Shown piece after piece: positions 36,420 through 64,000 of a DNA stretch of 64,000 nt. The notes under the pieces were generated by a model. The model saw nothing but the letters and a program-made list of their open reading frames with translations. It had not been told where the DNA came from and did no database searches. The translations under genes and the position numbers were made by a program. Position 1 is the stretch's first letter. Every line of letters starts with the position of its first letter. Source of the stretch: Heterocephalus glaber (Eukaryota; Chordata; Mammalia; Rodentia; Bathyergidae); the NCBI RefSeq assembly GCF_000247695.1, contig NW_004624781.1, positions 9,371,385-9,435,384 of the forward strand, written 5' to 3'.

Positions 36420-36739
36420 TTAAAGTTTGAGTTTCTGAGTTTTTGTTGGGGGTGGGTGGATAATGGAGAAGAGAGAAAGAAAGAGATAACATGGAGGCTA
36501 GACTTCTTTACAGCTTCTATCCCAACCATTCTGGGAAAAATATTTGTTTTGTTTTGTTTGTTTTTTAAGAATTTAAAGCCTGGAAAAATTTAAAAAAAAA
36601 AAAAAAAAGCTGTCCAGTCCAGGCTGGAGAAAGTTTATTTCTATATTTAGGTTATGCCTGCACTTAAGAGAAATACTTTTAAAAAGTATGTTTTCATTGC
36701 CCACAGTCAGAAAATGTCCACATTACAAAGACTGTCAAA

Positions 36740-36995
36740 TCAGACCAAAGTATAAGAGCAAAAATTTAGAAACAACCTAAATAAAAAAGAAAATAAGAGA
36801 ACAATTATGGCACATTAACTAGAAGGACTATAATATGGTAACATCATGAAGACCGGGGAGCCATATAAGAAGATGCTTATGCAAAAGCTTTTGAGTAAAA
36901 AATGAAGCTTTGAATAAAAAGGCTTATATACACACAGGCAAAGTACATGGAAAAACGAGTTTCTGTTTCATTTTTAAAAAATGATAGAGGTTATG
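36740..36995 (+). mobile_element. Old L1M-type fragment
   Basis: AAACAACCTAAATAAAAAAG, GGCACATTAACTAGAAGG and CATATAAGAAGATGCTTATG recall old L1 3' ends. Diverged. Confidence 0.45.
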
Positions 36996-37532
36996 GGTGA
37001 CTTGTCATCATTTATAGATTTTTTGTTTGTTTTTATAACAAAAACCAAAATATATGCAATTATACAGTAGCTTTTACCTTAGGCGTACGTTTTGGCTTAT
37101 ATACCTTGTAACCTTGGATCCAAATGAGGCAAATAGCTTTTCATTTGAACTTGCAAATTGCTGCATGACATTTAAATATTCCTTTAAATATACAACACAT
37201 ATCCATTCCTGTTATACAAATTGGAATTAATTCTTCAGGATGGGGTCTTTTCCATCCAAATTTAATCACCCACATTTATCAGCAATAGTTTTCCTTTCTT
37301 CAGTAGGCACAAAGCTAGAAAAACAAAGGGAGAGTTTCCATCCCACCCCAGCAGTTCATGCAAACACAGCAGTGAATCCCTATTCCCTCTTGCACATTGC
37401 CCTACTTTTCCTCTCCCTTGAAAGGCTGGAAATGGATTATCAGGAGATACGCAGGGCTCCTAACCTGTTAGAGAGGCTCTGAACTTGGCTGAGGCTTCTG
37501 GAGTCAAGCAACTCAAAGAATCAGCTCAATGT

Positions 37533-37564
37533 CACTCATTCACTCATTCACTCATTCATTCACT
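37533..37564 (+). repeat. (CATT/CACT)n repeat
   Basis: Alternating CACTCATT units next to a B1. Confidence 0.85.
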
Positions 37565-37674
37565 GAGACAGGATCTTGCTAAGTGTCTCAGGCTAGCCTC
37601 AAACTTAAGATTCTCTTGCCTCAGCCTCCTAAGTAGCTAGAATTATGGGTGAGGACCACTGTACCCAGCTTTCA
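37560..37674 (-). mobile_element. B1 SINE
   Basis: Reverse copy after a CATT repeat: GACAGGATCTTGCTAAG to CACTGTACCCAGCT. Confidence 0.87.
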
Positions 37675-37833
37675 CTGTCTTCTTTACTCCAAGAAACAGC
37701 CCTCAGTCTTCTCAAGGAAGGAATGGAAGTTAGATGACCTTCTCATCAATTTCCATTTTCAGAAACCCAAAGCTACTTTCCAACTTCCCTGGTAGAATAA
37801 GCAGCTGATTTTGTAGTCTCTAAGAGTCTGCAT

Positions 37834-37914
37834 CAGTGGTGGTGAACTTATGGCATGAGTGCCTCAAGGGGGTATTTGTTATCATTGAAAGCTCTAAAAG
37901 GTTTGCCATTACTG
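37834..37914. mobile_element. 81-bp hAT-type MITE (URR1-like)
   Basis: The start CAGTGGTGGTGAACTTATGG pairs with the end GGTTTGCCATTACTG. Flanks GTCTGCAT and GTCTATGT match at six of eight bases. Confidence 0.6.
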
Positions 37915-40751
37915 GTCTATGTAACTATCGATTTATATTCACCTTTGTCCTCTAGAGATTAAAAGATGCTCTAGCACAAAAGTGAATGTTATGTAGAGAC
38001 CAACAATTTTTTTAAAAATCAAATGTTATAAGGCAAGGAATGGTTGGTGAGGAGTTTTAAAATGAGTCTGGCAGAAGAAAGCTACAATAGCAAACCAAAA
38101 AAAAAAAAAATTGGCAAAGCTCTTTTCTATGATTTCAGAGGCAAAGGTGAGTCATGACCTGCCTGCGTGGCTGCAGCACCTGTGAGAAAATGCATTGCAC
38201 GCCTCAGGGAGTCTCTCCCATGGCTTTGGGTGGATAAAGTCCTCCTGGAAGTGGGCACATCTGTCCTCTGTGTACACCTGTGTCATTCACTCCCAATTTG
38301 CCATGAGATCATATGCTATTCTTAGTGTGTGCACATATATTCAGTTGCTTTGTCTAGATTATACAAATTCCTTGAGTGCAAGAAGTCTGTTTTGTACTCT
38401 TTCTGTATTATCCCCCAGACCCCAATCTATAGTCTCTACAGTAATGTAAATTATTTTTAAATGGAAATGGAATTTAATTCTTAGCCCTTAAGGCCTGATT
38501 TCCACATAGTCTCTAGTCAACAGAAAATAATATGGAAGCCCTTTCCACATCTGAGAATGAGCAGAAGAGATGATCGGAGTAATGGAAACGTCGTAGCTGG
38601 GGAAGAATGAAAGCCAGAGGAGAAGGGAGCCATTCCACAGTTTTCAAGTTGAAGGTCTGTGACTGAACAGGTGAGCAGTTCCCCAGGATTAGAGAGCAGC
38701 AACAATTGGTGGAGGCACATTTCTTTTACATTCACTGTGACCCTATTCCTAGACAAATTATTCTGGCTTCATTCCTTTTTAATTTCTTAGAGAGGGGCTC
38801 AGCAGTCAGTCCTGGGGTGTTCTGGAAAGGAATATCAGAGCAACTGTAGTAGGAAAACAAATCCTGGCAGTGGTGGTCTTCAAGTTGAATAAGCCAGCAA
38901 TTAAATCACTTTCATGCTGCCCAGGGCTCCTGACACACTGATCTGCTAGCAGCTAGCATTCCCTGTGAAGCCTGTAACTCTTTAAAAACAACTCCTTCCT
39001 GTAGTGTGGAGACAGGTTCCCATTTCTATGAGGAACTGGGCTTTTAGCAACAAAGCTTCATCCTTTTAGGCCCAGTGATGGGGCTCACTTCAGATAGCGA
39101 TGTCCTGGGCCACAGCATGATTCAAATAATTCCTTGGCAATTGTGTTATTGGGCACTGTGGTCTTCACAGAGGAAGTGAACTTGGGATGGGACATGAGTA
39201 GTATGTGGTCAGCCCATCATAACCTAGCTCACTGGGTCACCAGAGGGCTACACGATTCCAGTGCAGGCACTTGGGAGTCTAATGGTTGATTTATGTGTCC
39301 AAAAAATGTTCCACTGGAAAGGCAGTAGTCCAAAGTGGGAAACAGATCGGGACTCACCATTACATGCCGTGCTGATGCTCCTGCCCCTAGCTCCATGTAG
39401 CATCCAGCAGGAGATGCAGTCTTTATTCCTCTGGCCCACCTGTGCCCAGACAACCCCTGGGGGGACAGCTGCTCTGGAGACTGGTGATTCCACAGGGCCC
39501 TGCCTTATGGCTCCTCTAGAAGGAATTCAGGCTGAAGTGCCTTCCTTGGCACGCAAGGCAGGCCTACACGCAGCACTCTGTGTTCTGGGCACTTGTGCTG
39601 AACAGCAAATCCAAATGCAGCTTGGGAGTGGGGTAAGAGAAACTCATTTTCAAGGGCCTGTGTTTTATTTACAAGCACAATTTCAAGCTGTAACTTTTGA
39701 AACATTGTTCACCTCCTGTGGGATTCACTGATACACTGCTTCACTGATTCATGAGTTTGGAACTGTCACTAATGCCTGTTTCTAGGCCACTTGTCCAACC
39801 AGCAATGCTTTTCTGTATGGAGTATCCTGGCCGTGAATGAATGCCTTCCAGGGCTACAGTGCTGGTGATTTTTATTTCAAAACAGTCACTTTCAATTTCC
39901 CTAAGGGCCAAAATTGGGAGGGAAAGAAGCCCAGGACTGAAGAACAAAGGACTGGAGGAGGATACATCACCTCAGACAAGCAAGCCACTTCATCCCTCTG
40001 GGTCCCGTTTCCCATTGGCCTTGGTGATGCGGGCAGTGTTTCGCTGGATCAACACTTAAGTGTGGGAGAGGGGACACACTTCGGCCTCCGCAGGCTCTGA
40101 TAAGGCCCTGACTCCACTCTGTTCTCTCCTGCCTTGGCAACAAATGGAAATAAAACTCTCACAGGCAGCCAGCACCAGCCTTATCCTCTGGGTTGATACC
40201 CATTTGTCAAAAATTTGGCAAAGTTACATTCATATTAGCGAACTCTCAACATAGCTTCATTCACTGTGTAACACACAAAATTAACGACAGCTGCTGAAGG
40301 AATGTAGCTCTGAAAAGCCTCAATGTCAAAAAGTATACATAATGAAGGGAATATGTCTTGCACTGCCTGACATTTCTAATTTTGTTCCAAACCTCTGTCT
40401 CCAATTCTGGAAATGATGGCTCCCTGGACACACTAATGTTTTTTGTTTTCATTGGAGAAATCATATTTTTTTCCTTGTACGTTTATCTGGTGCAGATTTT
40501 TAAAACATTACATCTATAAATAGCACTGACGAGTTGAAAAAATGGTTAACACACATTCAAATATTTGTTTAAGTAAAAAAGATGTATTTTTCTCGAGAAA
40601 ATAAAATCAGGTCTAATGTACTAAACTCCGGAGGATACATACCAGCATACACAAAAAGTGGATTTTGTTTCTGCTAACAATGTCTCTAGGAGCAGTGAGT
40701 AGGGAGGGGCACTGCTCTCTTCAGTGTCAGCCTCAAAAAGTTCACAATGTA

Positions 40752-40988
40752 TATATATATATAATTCTAGGTACTCAGGAGGCTGAGGCGGGGGGGATCA
40801 CAAATCCAAGGCTGGCCTGGGTAATGAGGATAAAAAAGTCTAAGGCTGGCCTGGGTAACTTAGTGAAACTGTCTCAAAATTTAAAAAAAAATTTTTTTAA
40901 AAGGGTTGGGGATGTAGCTCAGTGGTACAGCACTTGCTTGGGATGGGTGAGATCCTGTGTTTAATGCCTACTAACACACACACATACA
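40752..40988 (+). mobile_element. B1-dID composite SINE
   Basis: A forward B1 half with an internal repeat of AAGGCTGGCCTGGGTAA is joined to an ID half (GGGGATGTAGCTCAGTGG). A CA-rich tail follows. Confidence 0.85.
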
Positions 40989-41035
40989 GAGTTCAGAATG
41001 TACCCACAAATTGTTTTGTAAGATTTCAAAAAGTG

Positions 41036-41132
41036 GACCGGGGATTTAGCTCAGTGGTTTTGCTGCCTGCTGCGCATGCCCAAGGACCCGAGTTCGATCC
41101 CCAGTACCAAAAAAAAAAAGAAAAAAAAAAAA
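41036..41132 (+). mobile_element. ID-type SINE
   Basis: Full copy with duplication AGATTTCAAAAAG on both sides. Confidence 0.95.
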
Positions 41133-41861
41133 GATTTCAAAAAGCTCACCGTGATTTTTTATTTTTTGAAGGTGCTATATTCTCTTGCCTGTACCCTTTC
41201 TCTGGAATTCCACCCATTTTACTTCGAGCAGGGCAACTGATCCAGCTTCCTGTGCTGAAATCAGGCCTGCTGAGTTTCACCAATGGAGTTCAGAATATGC
41301 ACCTTGAATTCCCCCTCTTATACTTCACGAGTCTCTAAATGGGGACCCCCAACAGCTTCCAGCTGTGGCCCTTCCATTCTGGAGACCTAATCTCACCCCG
41401 CCCTCACAGGGCGGCCCACTTGGAGGTTATCACACTGGGTCAGACCCAAGGTGTGGGCCAGGCAGGGACAGGGCTGTTCTGCATGATCGGAAATGCCAAG
41501 CACTCATTCTTCGAATTGGCATGATGCTGCAGAATTCATTGACCCCATCGGATCTCTGGAACCCAGAGAAGCTGAATGTTAAGCCACTTGCGCTGAACAG
41601 TACATGCCACACACATTTATTCAGCCTCCTCTCCTAATTGTACCTGCTGCTTCAGCTGTTTCCATCTGTACCGAGTTGTTTTTCTTCTGCTGTAAAATCT
41701 TGGCAAAAAGTGGCAGAATCCAAACAGGGCTTTATGAGTCATATGGACCAGAGGGTGAAGCCTGACACACTACTTGCAAGTGATGAGGACTCTGAGTAGG
41801 CTGACTGGGTCTCCCTGAGCCTGTTAGTAAATGAGGACTGATGTGAAGCTTAAACAACACA

Positions 41862-42038
41862 GCCAGGAGCAGTGATGCAGTGCTTTAATCCCAGCACTCT
41901 GGGAGGCTGAAGCAGGAGGATGCCAAGTTTGAGTCAGTCCTGGGCAATTTAGTGAGACCGTGTCTCAAAATAAAAAAATAAAAAAGGGTAAGGTTGTAGC
42001 TCAGTGGGAAGGTACTGAGTTCAATCTCTAGTACAGAA
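41862..42038 (+). mobile_element. B1-dID composite SINE
   Basis: A forward B1 half (TTTAATCCCAGCACTCTGGG) joins an ID half (GTTGTAGCTCAGTGGG ... GTTCAATCTCTAG). Confidence 0.88.
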
Positions 42039-43141
42039 AAGAAAAAAATGTCACTTGTGAATACAGACTCAGCTCACATATAAATGCTGAGTATTAACTA
42101 TCATCTTCACTTGGGGCAAATGGGAATCAAGTACCCCCTAGGTGGTCTTTGGAGCACTGTACATGGAGGACACCATGGCTGATATTTACAAACACACCCA
42201 GGTGCCTGGCACTGTGCTGTGCACATTGCATGGGCTACAATTTGGTCCCCACCATAGCAACCTAGATTGAGGGCCTTGATGGGTACAGTCCTGGGTGGAA
42301 ATGATCTAGTTCCCAAAGTAAAAGTCCAGGGTTCAGTAAAGGCTTCTTTGACCGAAGGTAAGCCAAGGCCCTTCTTTCCCTACATGATGTCCAGAAGGGG
42401 AAACCAGGGCTGGTGACATAGTGGTGAGGTTGAGACCTGCAGCAATTATTTGCCTTGGGCAAGGGGACATCTTACTGGAAATGGGGTCTAGAAGCCAGGC
42501 TCCCAGACTCCTGCTGGGTTCTCTGCCTCAAGCTTCTGTCTTCCTGCAGAGGAGACAGATGATTAAAAGCACACAAAGAACAGCTACAGATATTTAGTAC
42601 TTTTGCCTAAAAAGATCACACTTGGATGCCAGTGAGTTTATTTCCATTCTACTCTTTACTCTTGATATCTTTTTTTTTCCTCCCTTCAGCACAACTTAAG
42701 TCTACTACTAGTGTTTAGATTTTACTTGCGTGTGCTCGTTGTCTTCAAGAGCCAGGGAACCGATGGCTATGGTATGAAACTGAAGTATGAAAATGAAGAG
42801 GCACTGAAAGTTCGAACTTGTAAGAATTAGAAAACAAAAAAATCACAAAGATCCATTTAAGTAGAAACAAAGTGCCCAGGGACAAGAGCAAATCTGATAC
42901 ATTAACCCACCTGGTTGATGTGTACATATGTCATTGCTAAAGAATTAACTTTACAAGACCAATATCATGCTATCTTCAGCCCTTCTGTGAGGGTAACACG
43001 TGAGACCCAGTTTCCTGAGTATCATTTAAAGAAACCTTGTGTGAAGGTGGGGAGGTCAATTTGACGAGGTCTAAAGTTTATGAAGTAAAAACATACAAAT
43101 GACAGGACCACCAGATTTAGAAAATGTCCTAAACTGTGCAT

Positions 43142-58501
<15,360 letters not shown>

Positions 58502-60120
58502 CTAGGCAGAGAGAATGAGAGGCACCTCAGAGCTGGGGAGACAGCGAGGGGGCACCTTCAGACAGCAGGTCTGGGCCTGGCGGTGAGCTACCTTCAAGCG
58601 CATTATAGGCGCTAGTCAATGACAGAGTGAGGGAGGGATTTACACAGAGAACACTGCACTTGGAAACTTAAGCATGCAACTCTCATTGGACAGATGGACC
58701 AGGAGCAGACCTGGGAGACCCACCTCATAGCCACCTGCTCCCTGGGAGCCTGAGATGTGCACAGACAGCGGGACTTACCCAGGCTCAGCCACGTGCAACA
58801 ATAGCACTACAGTCCCAACTCAGAATCTGGAGTTGTCATTCAACTCCTTCTCTGAGCCACTGTCTCAATTATAAAGGAACTGAATAGTTTAAAATTCAGT
58901 GGTTTTAAAATATGTACCATATGGAGACTCAATACAACCCAGGACAACCCCCACCCCTGTCCTGCCTTTTTGGTAACCTCTGTTGAATAACTAACTGGTC
59001 ACCCTGGAACAAGGCCAGGACAAATTTCCCAAGTGTGTTTGACTTAAGTCTACTGGAATTTCTTACAAGTCAAGGTTGCTACCAGAAATGTATCAAACTC
59101 CTAAGGAGAAAAGCTACACTGACACTGATTTACTTGCAATAAAATGTTTTTCTTGGAAATACAATGACTACTTCCTGCTATAAGCATCGATTACTATATA
59201 TCTGAGAATACTGCGACACTGGCCTGCATGCTGCTCTAAGGGATGGAATTTACTAATTAGGAACCATTTATTTGTCCTCATCCACTTGGATGTGTGCTTA
59301 TCAAGTGGTGGTGGGTTTTCAGGACACTTGGGAGCTTTCAAAACATCCCAAGACATACTTGGACACCCATGATAGTTCTCTACATACATCTCTGTCCTCC
59401 TTACCTAACTCTAAGCTGTTGACATTCAGAAAATCAGTCTTCTGCAGACTACGGGCCCAATAAATGTCTACTCAACCAAGTAAGTGAAAGCAATCTAATT
59501 TAAACAGAAATAATTTTCGTACTTCATGGACCCATGACACAGACTACAATGCACACACAATTAGAGAGAGGTTGTAGTCACAGCCTCGAAATAAAGGAAA
59601 AGGAGAACATTCAGTTTTGTGCTTATCTGGACTGGTAAGATTTTAAGTGCCAAATTTTATCCTGGGAAGAGAGGTGAATGGGGCATCTTCAGCCATGCTG
59701 AAAGATACAGAAAACACATACACTTTTATCTCTACAAAACTACTGCAGAGCAACTGGCTGATGGAGGCAAGGAGCCCTGTAAATGTGAAAAGAATCCAAG
59801 GAGCATCTGCTAGTAAACCACTGCCCAAGCAGCCCCAAAAGTCAACCGTTCTCACCAGATAGCTAGTAACTGGGCCTAGCTAGGAGTGCCTGGCAGGTGA
59901 CTATGGATTTGGAATTGTTTTTCTGAAGGGTGAAGGTCACAGGGATAACAAATTTCTTACGTGCAGGTAACTGCCTTTTAAAAATCTTCAGCCCTATTAA
60001 AAAGAAAAACTATAAAGGTGACTATATTAAAGGAATACTCTGGTTCAGTTGAGATATCTTCACTTTTCCTGATTTTCCATTTCTAGTTAAATTCTATTCC
60101 TTTTATGAACAAGGGAAGGG

Positions 60121-60200
60121 CAGGGGTGGCGAACCTATGGCACACATGCTGCAGAGGGCGGTTTGTATCTTTGAAACCTCTAAAAGGTTCACCATCACTA
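60121..60200. mobile_element. 80-bp hAT-type MITE (URR1-like) in TPM1
   Basis: CAGGGGTGGCGAACCTATGG to GGTTCACCATCACTA. It is a clear relative of the copy at 37,834. Confidence 0.6.
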
Positions 60201-60924
60201 GGGTAGGGGATAAGCAAGCAATCCTGAAAACTGAAACAAAAATGAAGAACAAATAAACCTCCGCAGAGTATCTCAGTCACGTATTCAGAAGTACTTTCCC
60301 TCCTTTTTTTTTTTTTTATAACATTGTAAATGCTACGGGCTATCAGACAAATGGTGACAAACTAGTTCCTGGCTCCATTTTATATATAGACCCAAACCTC
60401 AAGGACTTTGTACAGAAGGACAGTTGTTTACACTCTGGAGAAACTTCTGGGCAACAGTTGAGTCTATGTCGCTAGGTCCCCACGTACCTGGCCCCCACAC
60501 AGGAACAGACGGCGCTCTGTTCATTCCCACCTCTGTTCACCCCAATCAATCCACCTGAACCTCTCACTGCCCTGGCTGCCCCTAACCCTTCTCCCCTTAA
60601 TTTTTGGCACTGCTCTGTCAAATGCTGTTTTGCATATGGCACTTGTCTTCCTTCAGGAGCATTCTGTAAAACCCTGGACTCCCTGACATTATAGGTTATT
60701 TCCCTGAAAAGTACTGGCCAACAGGGCCTCCTACAGAGCACCCATGGAAAGACTGGGAATGCGGACTGGGGGACAAAGTCAGAACTGGTGCACAGAGAGG
60801 TGCTGCCCTTCCCAAGGAGCCACTGTAAGTCTGCAAAATAGGGTCTCTTTTGGGTTTGTGTTTTAAGCTGAAAGAGTCTCTGGCTGAGTGTCAGAATCAA
60901 TTAGGCAGTACCTATTAAAAATAC

Positions 60925-60985
60925 AAGCTTCCAGGCCCTGTCCCTGGAGAGTCTGATTCAGGAGGTCAGAGGGGGAGAGCAGGAA
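60925..60985 (+). mobile_element. MER20-like fragment
   Basis: AGGCCCTGTCCCTGGAGAG and GATTCAGGAGGTCAG recall the middle of MER20. Confidence 0.45.
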
Positions 60986-63900
60986 TCTGCTATAAATAAG
61001 CAACCCTCCACCCTTCCACCACCACTCTGGAGACTCTCAGTCTTGAGGGGCAGCCCATTCTGCTCTCTGCAAAAACTCAGTGGAGGGAGGGGTCTCTGCC
61101 TCAGCATGCCATGTGCACCCTGGCTCCCGGGGTGCTGGCTCTTGCCACCCTCCTCTTGATGTCCCGGAACATCAGGGAAGCTTTGGAGTTGGTGGTGTCA
61201 CCCTGAGGTCTCTCTCCCGTCTCACATCAGAGTAGGAGTTCTCTACCACCGGCTCCCACTGCACCCCAAGAGCCTGAGCAGAGGCCCTGAGCAGGAAGAC
61301 AGTTCGCGCGAGAAGATCAGCCACTAAATGTCTTTCATTTCAAACCTTTTTGAAATAAGGCAGGGTATAAAATGGAAAATGAACACTAAGGAGGAGCAGC
61401 TCGCTCACATAAGGATGTGGGGTGTTTGCTCTCTAGTCCAGAACTCAATGCTGACTGGCCCAGGATTCAGAGCAGGGCCCGAGGCTCCTCTATCTTCACC
61501 CAAGCTCCCCTGGGGCAGCCCCAACTCTGCTGGCTTCCTGGGCCCTGTTAGACTGGTCTAACAGACATTCTGTTCAGTTCCTTCAAATCAAAAAGTTTAA
61601 CTTCATAATTTAATCAAGGCATGTTCTTTTCATTTTAACTTCTTCCCCCTGACTTATTATGCACTCTCTTCCCAAGGTACCTCTACTAGCTTTATTTCTG
61701 GATGTTGTTTCTCACTTTGGAGGCTTCTCTAAGGTGTTTTCTAAGACTCTTCATCATACCACCTAGGCAGTTGGAAGACCCGCTGTTGCCCTGCCATTCC
61801 AAGCCCACGACCAAATGGCCACCTGTTATTTAAAAGCAGACGTCGGTAACAAGGCATTTGCGGAGGGTCAAGACCTCAGAAAAAAATTATTTCCAGGAAT
61901 GTAAATCATTCTTTGCAAACTGAGCTAGCATTCTTCTACCAAGGGTTGTTGTGTCAATACTGCCCAGGAAGTCTTTCAGTTTGGGATGCTTTGTTTCTTA
62001 CATTTCAAAAGTGCTATGCTGTCCAAAGTGGAATGATCTACTCAGAGACTGCTACATTAGTAAAGCTACTTACTGAGGCCTTCCTACAGATCCATGGGTA
62101 AACTACCACCCAGTGCTCCAAACCTGAGGACTCTCAGAGATGCATGCCGTCCCTGCCTCCAGCTACTAGTTACTTACACTGAAGTCACGGGCATCCTTAG
62201 CACTACCACCCTTCACCCCATCCCTAACAAGGGCCTGGTAGCCTACACAGAAAACTCGGCCATACATACCAGCCCCTCACCCCAACAAGGTACTACAAAG
62301 AACTCAGGGCATGCCCATCCCAATTTAGTGAAATATTACTCTGTATCAGATCTGGAAAAGAAAAAGAATTTATGAGACCTAAGATTTTCATGACATCCAG
62401 ATGTATTAACCAATACAACCAAAAAAACCCTTAAAAACAGCAACAGCTTTTACTTAAAAGTTAAGGCAATTCAGAAGATATACAGGCAGGGAAATAATAT
62501 TGCCTTAAAAACCAATCCTGGGGAATATGTTTGCAAAGTCCTGCCTGAAACAGACTGCAGCATGGGAGGATCAAAGGTCGTCTTTTTACTTCATGTAAAC
62601 TGCAGCTATGGACAGGATGTCACTCAACTTGCTGTGTAAGACCAGGCAACTACAGCCAAACTAAACTTCTGCCCTTATACGGCAAGGAAAGGGAGGGTGA
62701 AAAAACACTGATGACATTAGGGGGTACTCCTGGGAGGGCAGATAAACACGGCCTCCTCTGTGCCAAGGCCTATCATTCATGAGGCACATCTGTGTAACAA
62801 GGGAGAGCAGGCACGAACAAGGCATTGTGGAGCCTTTGCCATGCCAACATATGAAAGTGGAAATCCCAAGTAAGACGTCCCACTTATAGCCACTCTGGGA
62901 GTGCCAATGAAGCAACAAAGGCACCCCCAGTTTCCAGGCCTCCAAAATAAAGAGGGAGAGGGCAACAAATTCTTAAAAACCAGTTATTTCCCATGATTTA
63001 ATAAAGTGACCTATTAAGGAGCAGTTACTGGCTGCAACTGTTAAGTCCCTTGTTCGCTGGGTTCTACCCCAAAAGAAGAAAGAGGATTGGTTCTTTTTTT
63101 CTATTTTCAATAACAAAAACAAACAAAACACTGGTAGGTCACAAGACCTCCAGTCAACCATTACATCAAGCAAGGTAGCCTCATTCCAACACTGGAGGGC
63201 CCACACACCTTGGAAAAACAAATCCGGAGGAAATAAGGGGCAGCTACTTTTTTCCAAGGTAAGTGCTGGCTTACTGGGGCCAATTAATGACAGCCTTTCT
63301 GAACCTCTGAGTATCTGAATTTCATCCAAATTTCCCATCAAATATTTTTTGCAGTGGTTCATAGCTTTGTCATTAAACCTTTATCTTTGCTGCCAAGAGA
63401 AACTGTTACTGTTATTTAACTCACAGCCCAAACTAGTTTTAAAAATGACCTAAATGAGCTACACTGAAGTCTCAGTTCTAGAAGGGAGGAGCAACTTTGA
63501 ATTTGAAAGTCTCTCTCTCTTCAGTGGTCTTACCCTCTCTTCAAGTTGCTGTGTTACAAGGTTCTGTGCTCCACCACTCAGATTGTTTTCAAAAAATTAC
63601 TATTAAAAAAAATTGAAATATGACTTAAACTACTTTTGACAAAGTCTGGAAAAGAATGACAGTTTTGTCCTTATCTGAGGAACACTGTTTGGAAAAATGA
63701 GGCACAGAAAAAAAGGTAATTATCACAGTAATGATGTGGCCTTCATATCATTTGTCTTTTGTGCATCAATTGTTAGGCTAGGAGTTGCCCAAGGCAACTG
63801 GGTACAGGACTAGAATCATTTTCTCAGCTACTTCCATCACTAATGCTCCTGCCGCTCCCAGTCCTTTCAGTTTGCCCACTTCCTCTCTCTCCATTTAAGT

Positions 63901-64000
63901 TCCAAAAGAAAAGCAAGAGAAACTGTTGATTATATGGAGTTTTAGGATGTTGTAAACCAAGCAGGGCAGTTTGAAAAGCCCTTGCTAGGTGGGGAGTTGG

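Larger units (their letters stand above)
34577..43141. other. Intergenic between LACTB and TPM1
   Basis: Scattered SINEs, an L1M fragment and a hAT MITE, listed separately. The stretches 34,650-36,300, 38,000-40,650 and 42,050-43,140 are mostly unique. Muscle enhancers near TPM1 could lie here, but none can be shown from sequence alone. Confidence 0.45.
58502..64000 (-). other. TPM1: TPM1 intron 5' of exon 3 (runs off the window)
   Basis: No exon 2a, 2b, 1b or 1a sequence was found here. The region has an 80-bp hAT-type relic (60,121-60,200) and a MER20-like piece (about 60,925-60,985), and otherwise unique sequence with few SINEs, unlike the rest of the window. Confidence 0.7.

Noticed and set aside
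61080..61320. Candidate site for TPM1 exon 1b in a GC-richer patch
   Set aside because: No sequence matching the exon 1b start was found in either register.
63530..63600. Possible exon ending GAAGAGAGG before GTAAGACC on the minus strand
   Set aside because: The frame upstream is closed by stops, there is no clear acceptor, and it matches no TPM1 exon.

Overview
The window is mammalian nuclear DNA, almost certainly from a rodent outside the mouse/rat family. It holds parts of two split genes, both read on the minus strand. The coding exons match the mammalian LACTB and TPM1 genes, which are neighbours on human chromosome 15. The rodent call rests on more than thirty short tRNA-derived SINEs of ID type (box A/B-like core, GGTACC, then an A-rich tail) and on B1 copies. 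Several B1 copies are joined to an ID-like half (B1-dID type), which points away from murids. Many ID copies keep clean target-site duplications, so the family moved recently. I cannot name the species.

Layout. About 1-10,330 is the 5' part of LACTB, a mitochondrial serine beta-lactamase-like protein. Exons 5 to 1 lie at 4691-4856, 6576-6927, 7217-7407, 9349-9415 and 9837-10196. They join in frame into residues 1-378 plus two bases of codon 379; the last exon lies beyond the left edge. Exon 1 sits in a CpG island. About 10,330-43,140 is intergenic: I found no gene there, only SINEs, MaLR LTRs, MIR and L1 fragments, small DNA-transposon relics and pyrimidine tracts.

About 43,140-64,000 is the 3' two thirds of TPM1 (tropomyosin alpha-1). 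It contains exons 9d, 9c, 9b, 9a, 8, 7, 6b, 6a, 5, 4 and 3, read right to left. Exons 1a, 2a, 2b and 1b are not found and should lie past the right edge. Exon lengths (134, 118, 71, 76, 76, 63, 70 nt) and phases fit the conserved tropomyosin design. The three C-terminal choices give 284 (9a+9b), 281 (9c) and 284 (9d) residues if joined to a normal 80-residue start.

The two genes share a strand but no pathway: LACTB acts in the mitochondrial intermembrane space, TPM1 on actin filaments. I found no bacterial-type operon, CRISPR array, tRNA gene or new multi-gene system. The most useful observations are the stop codon split across the TPM1 9a/9b splice, a coding hexanucleotide repeat in the LACTB membrane segment, an unusual 9c acceptor, a 5'-inverted (twin-primed) L1, and a DNA-transposon relic whose length confirms a nested ID insertion.
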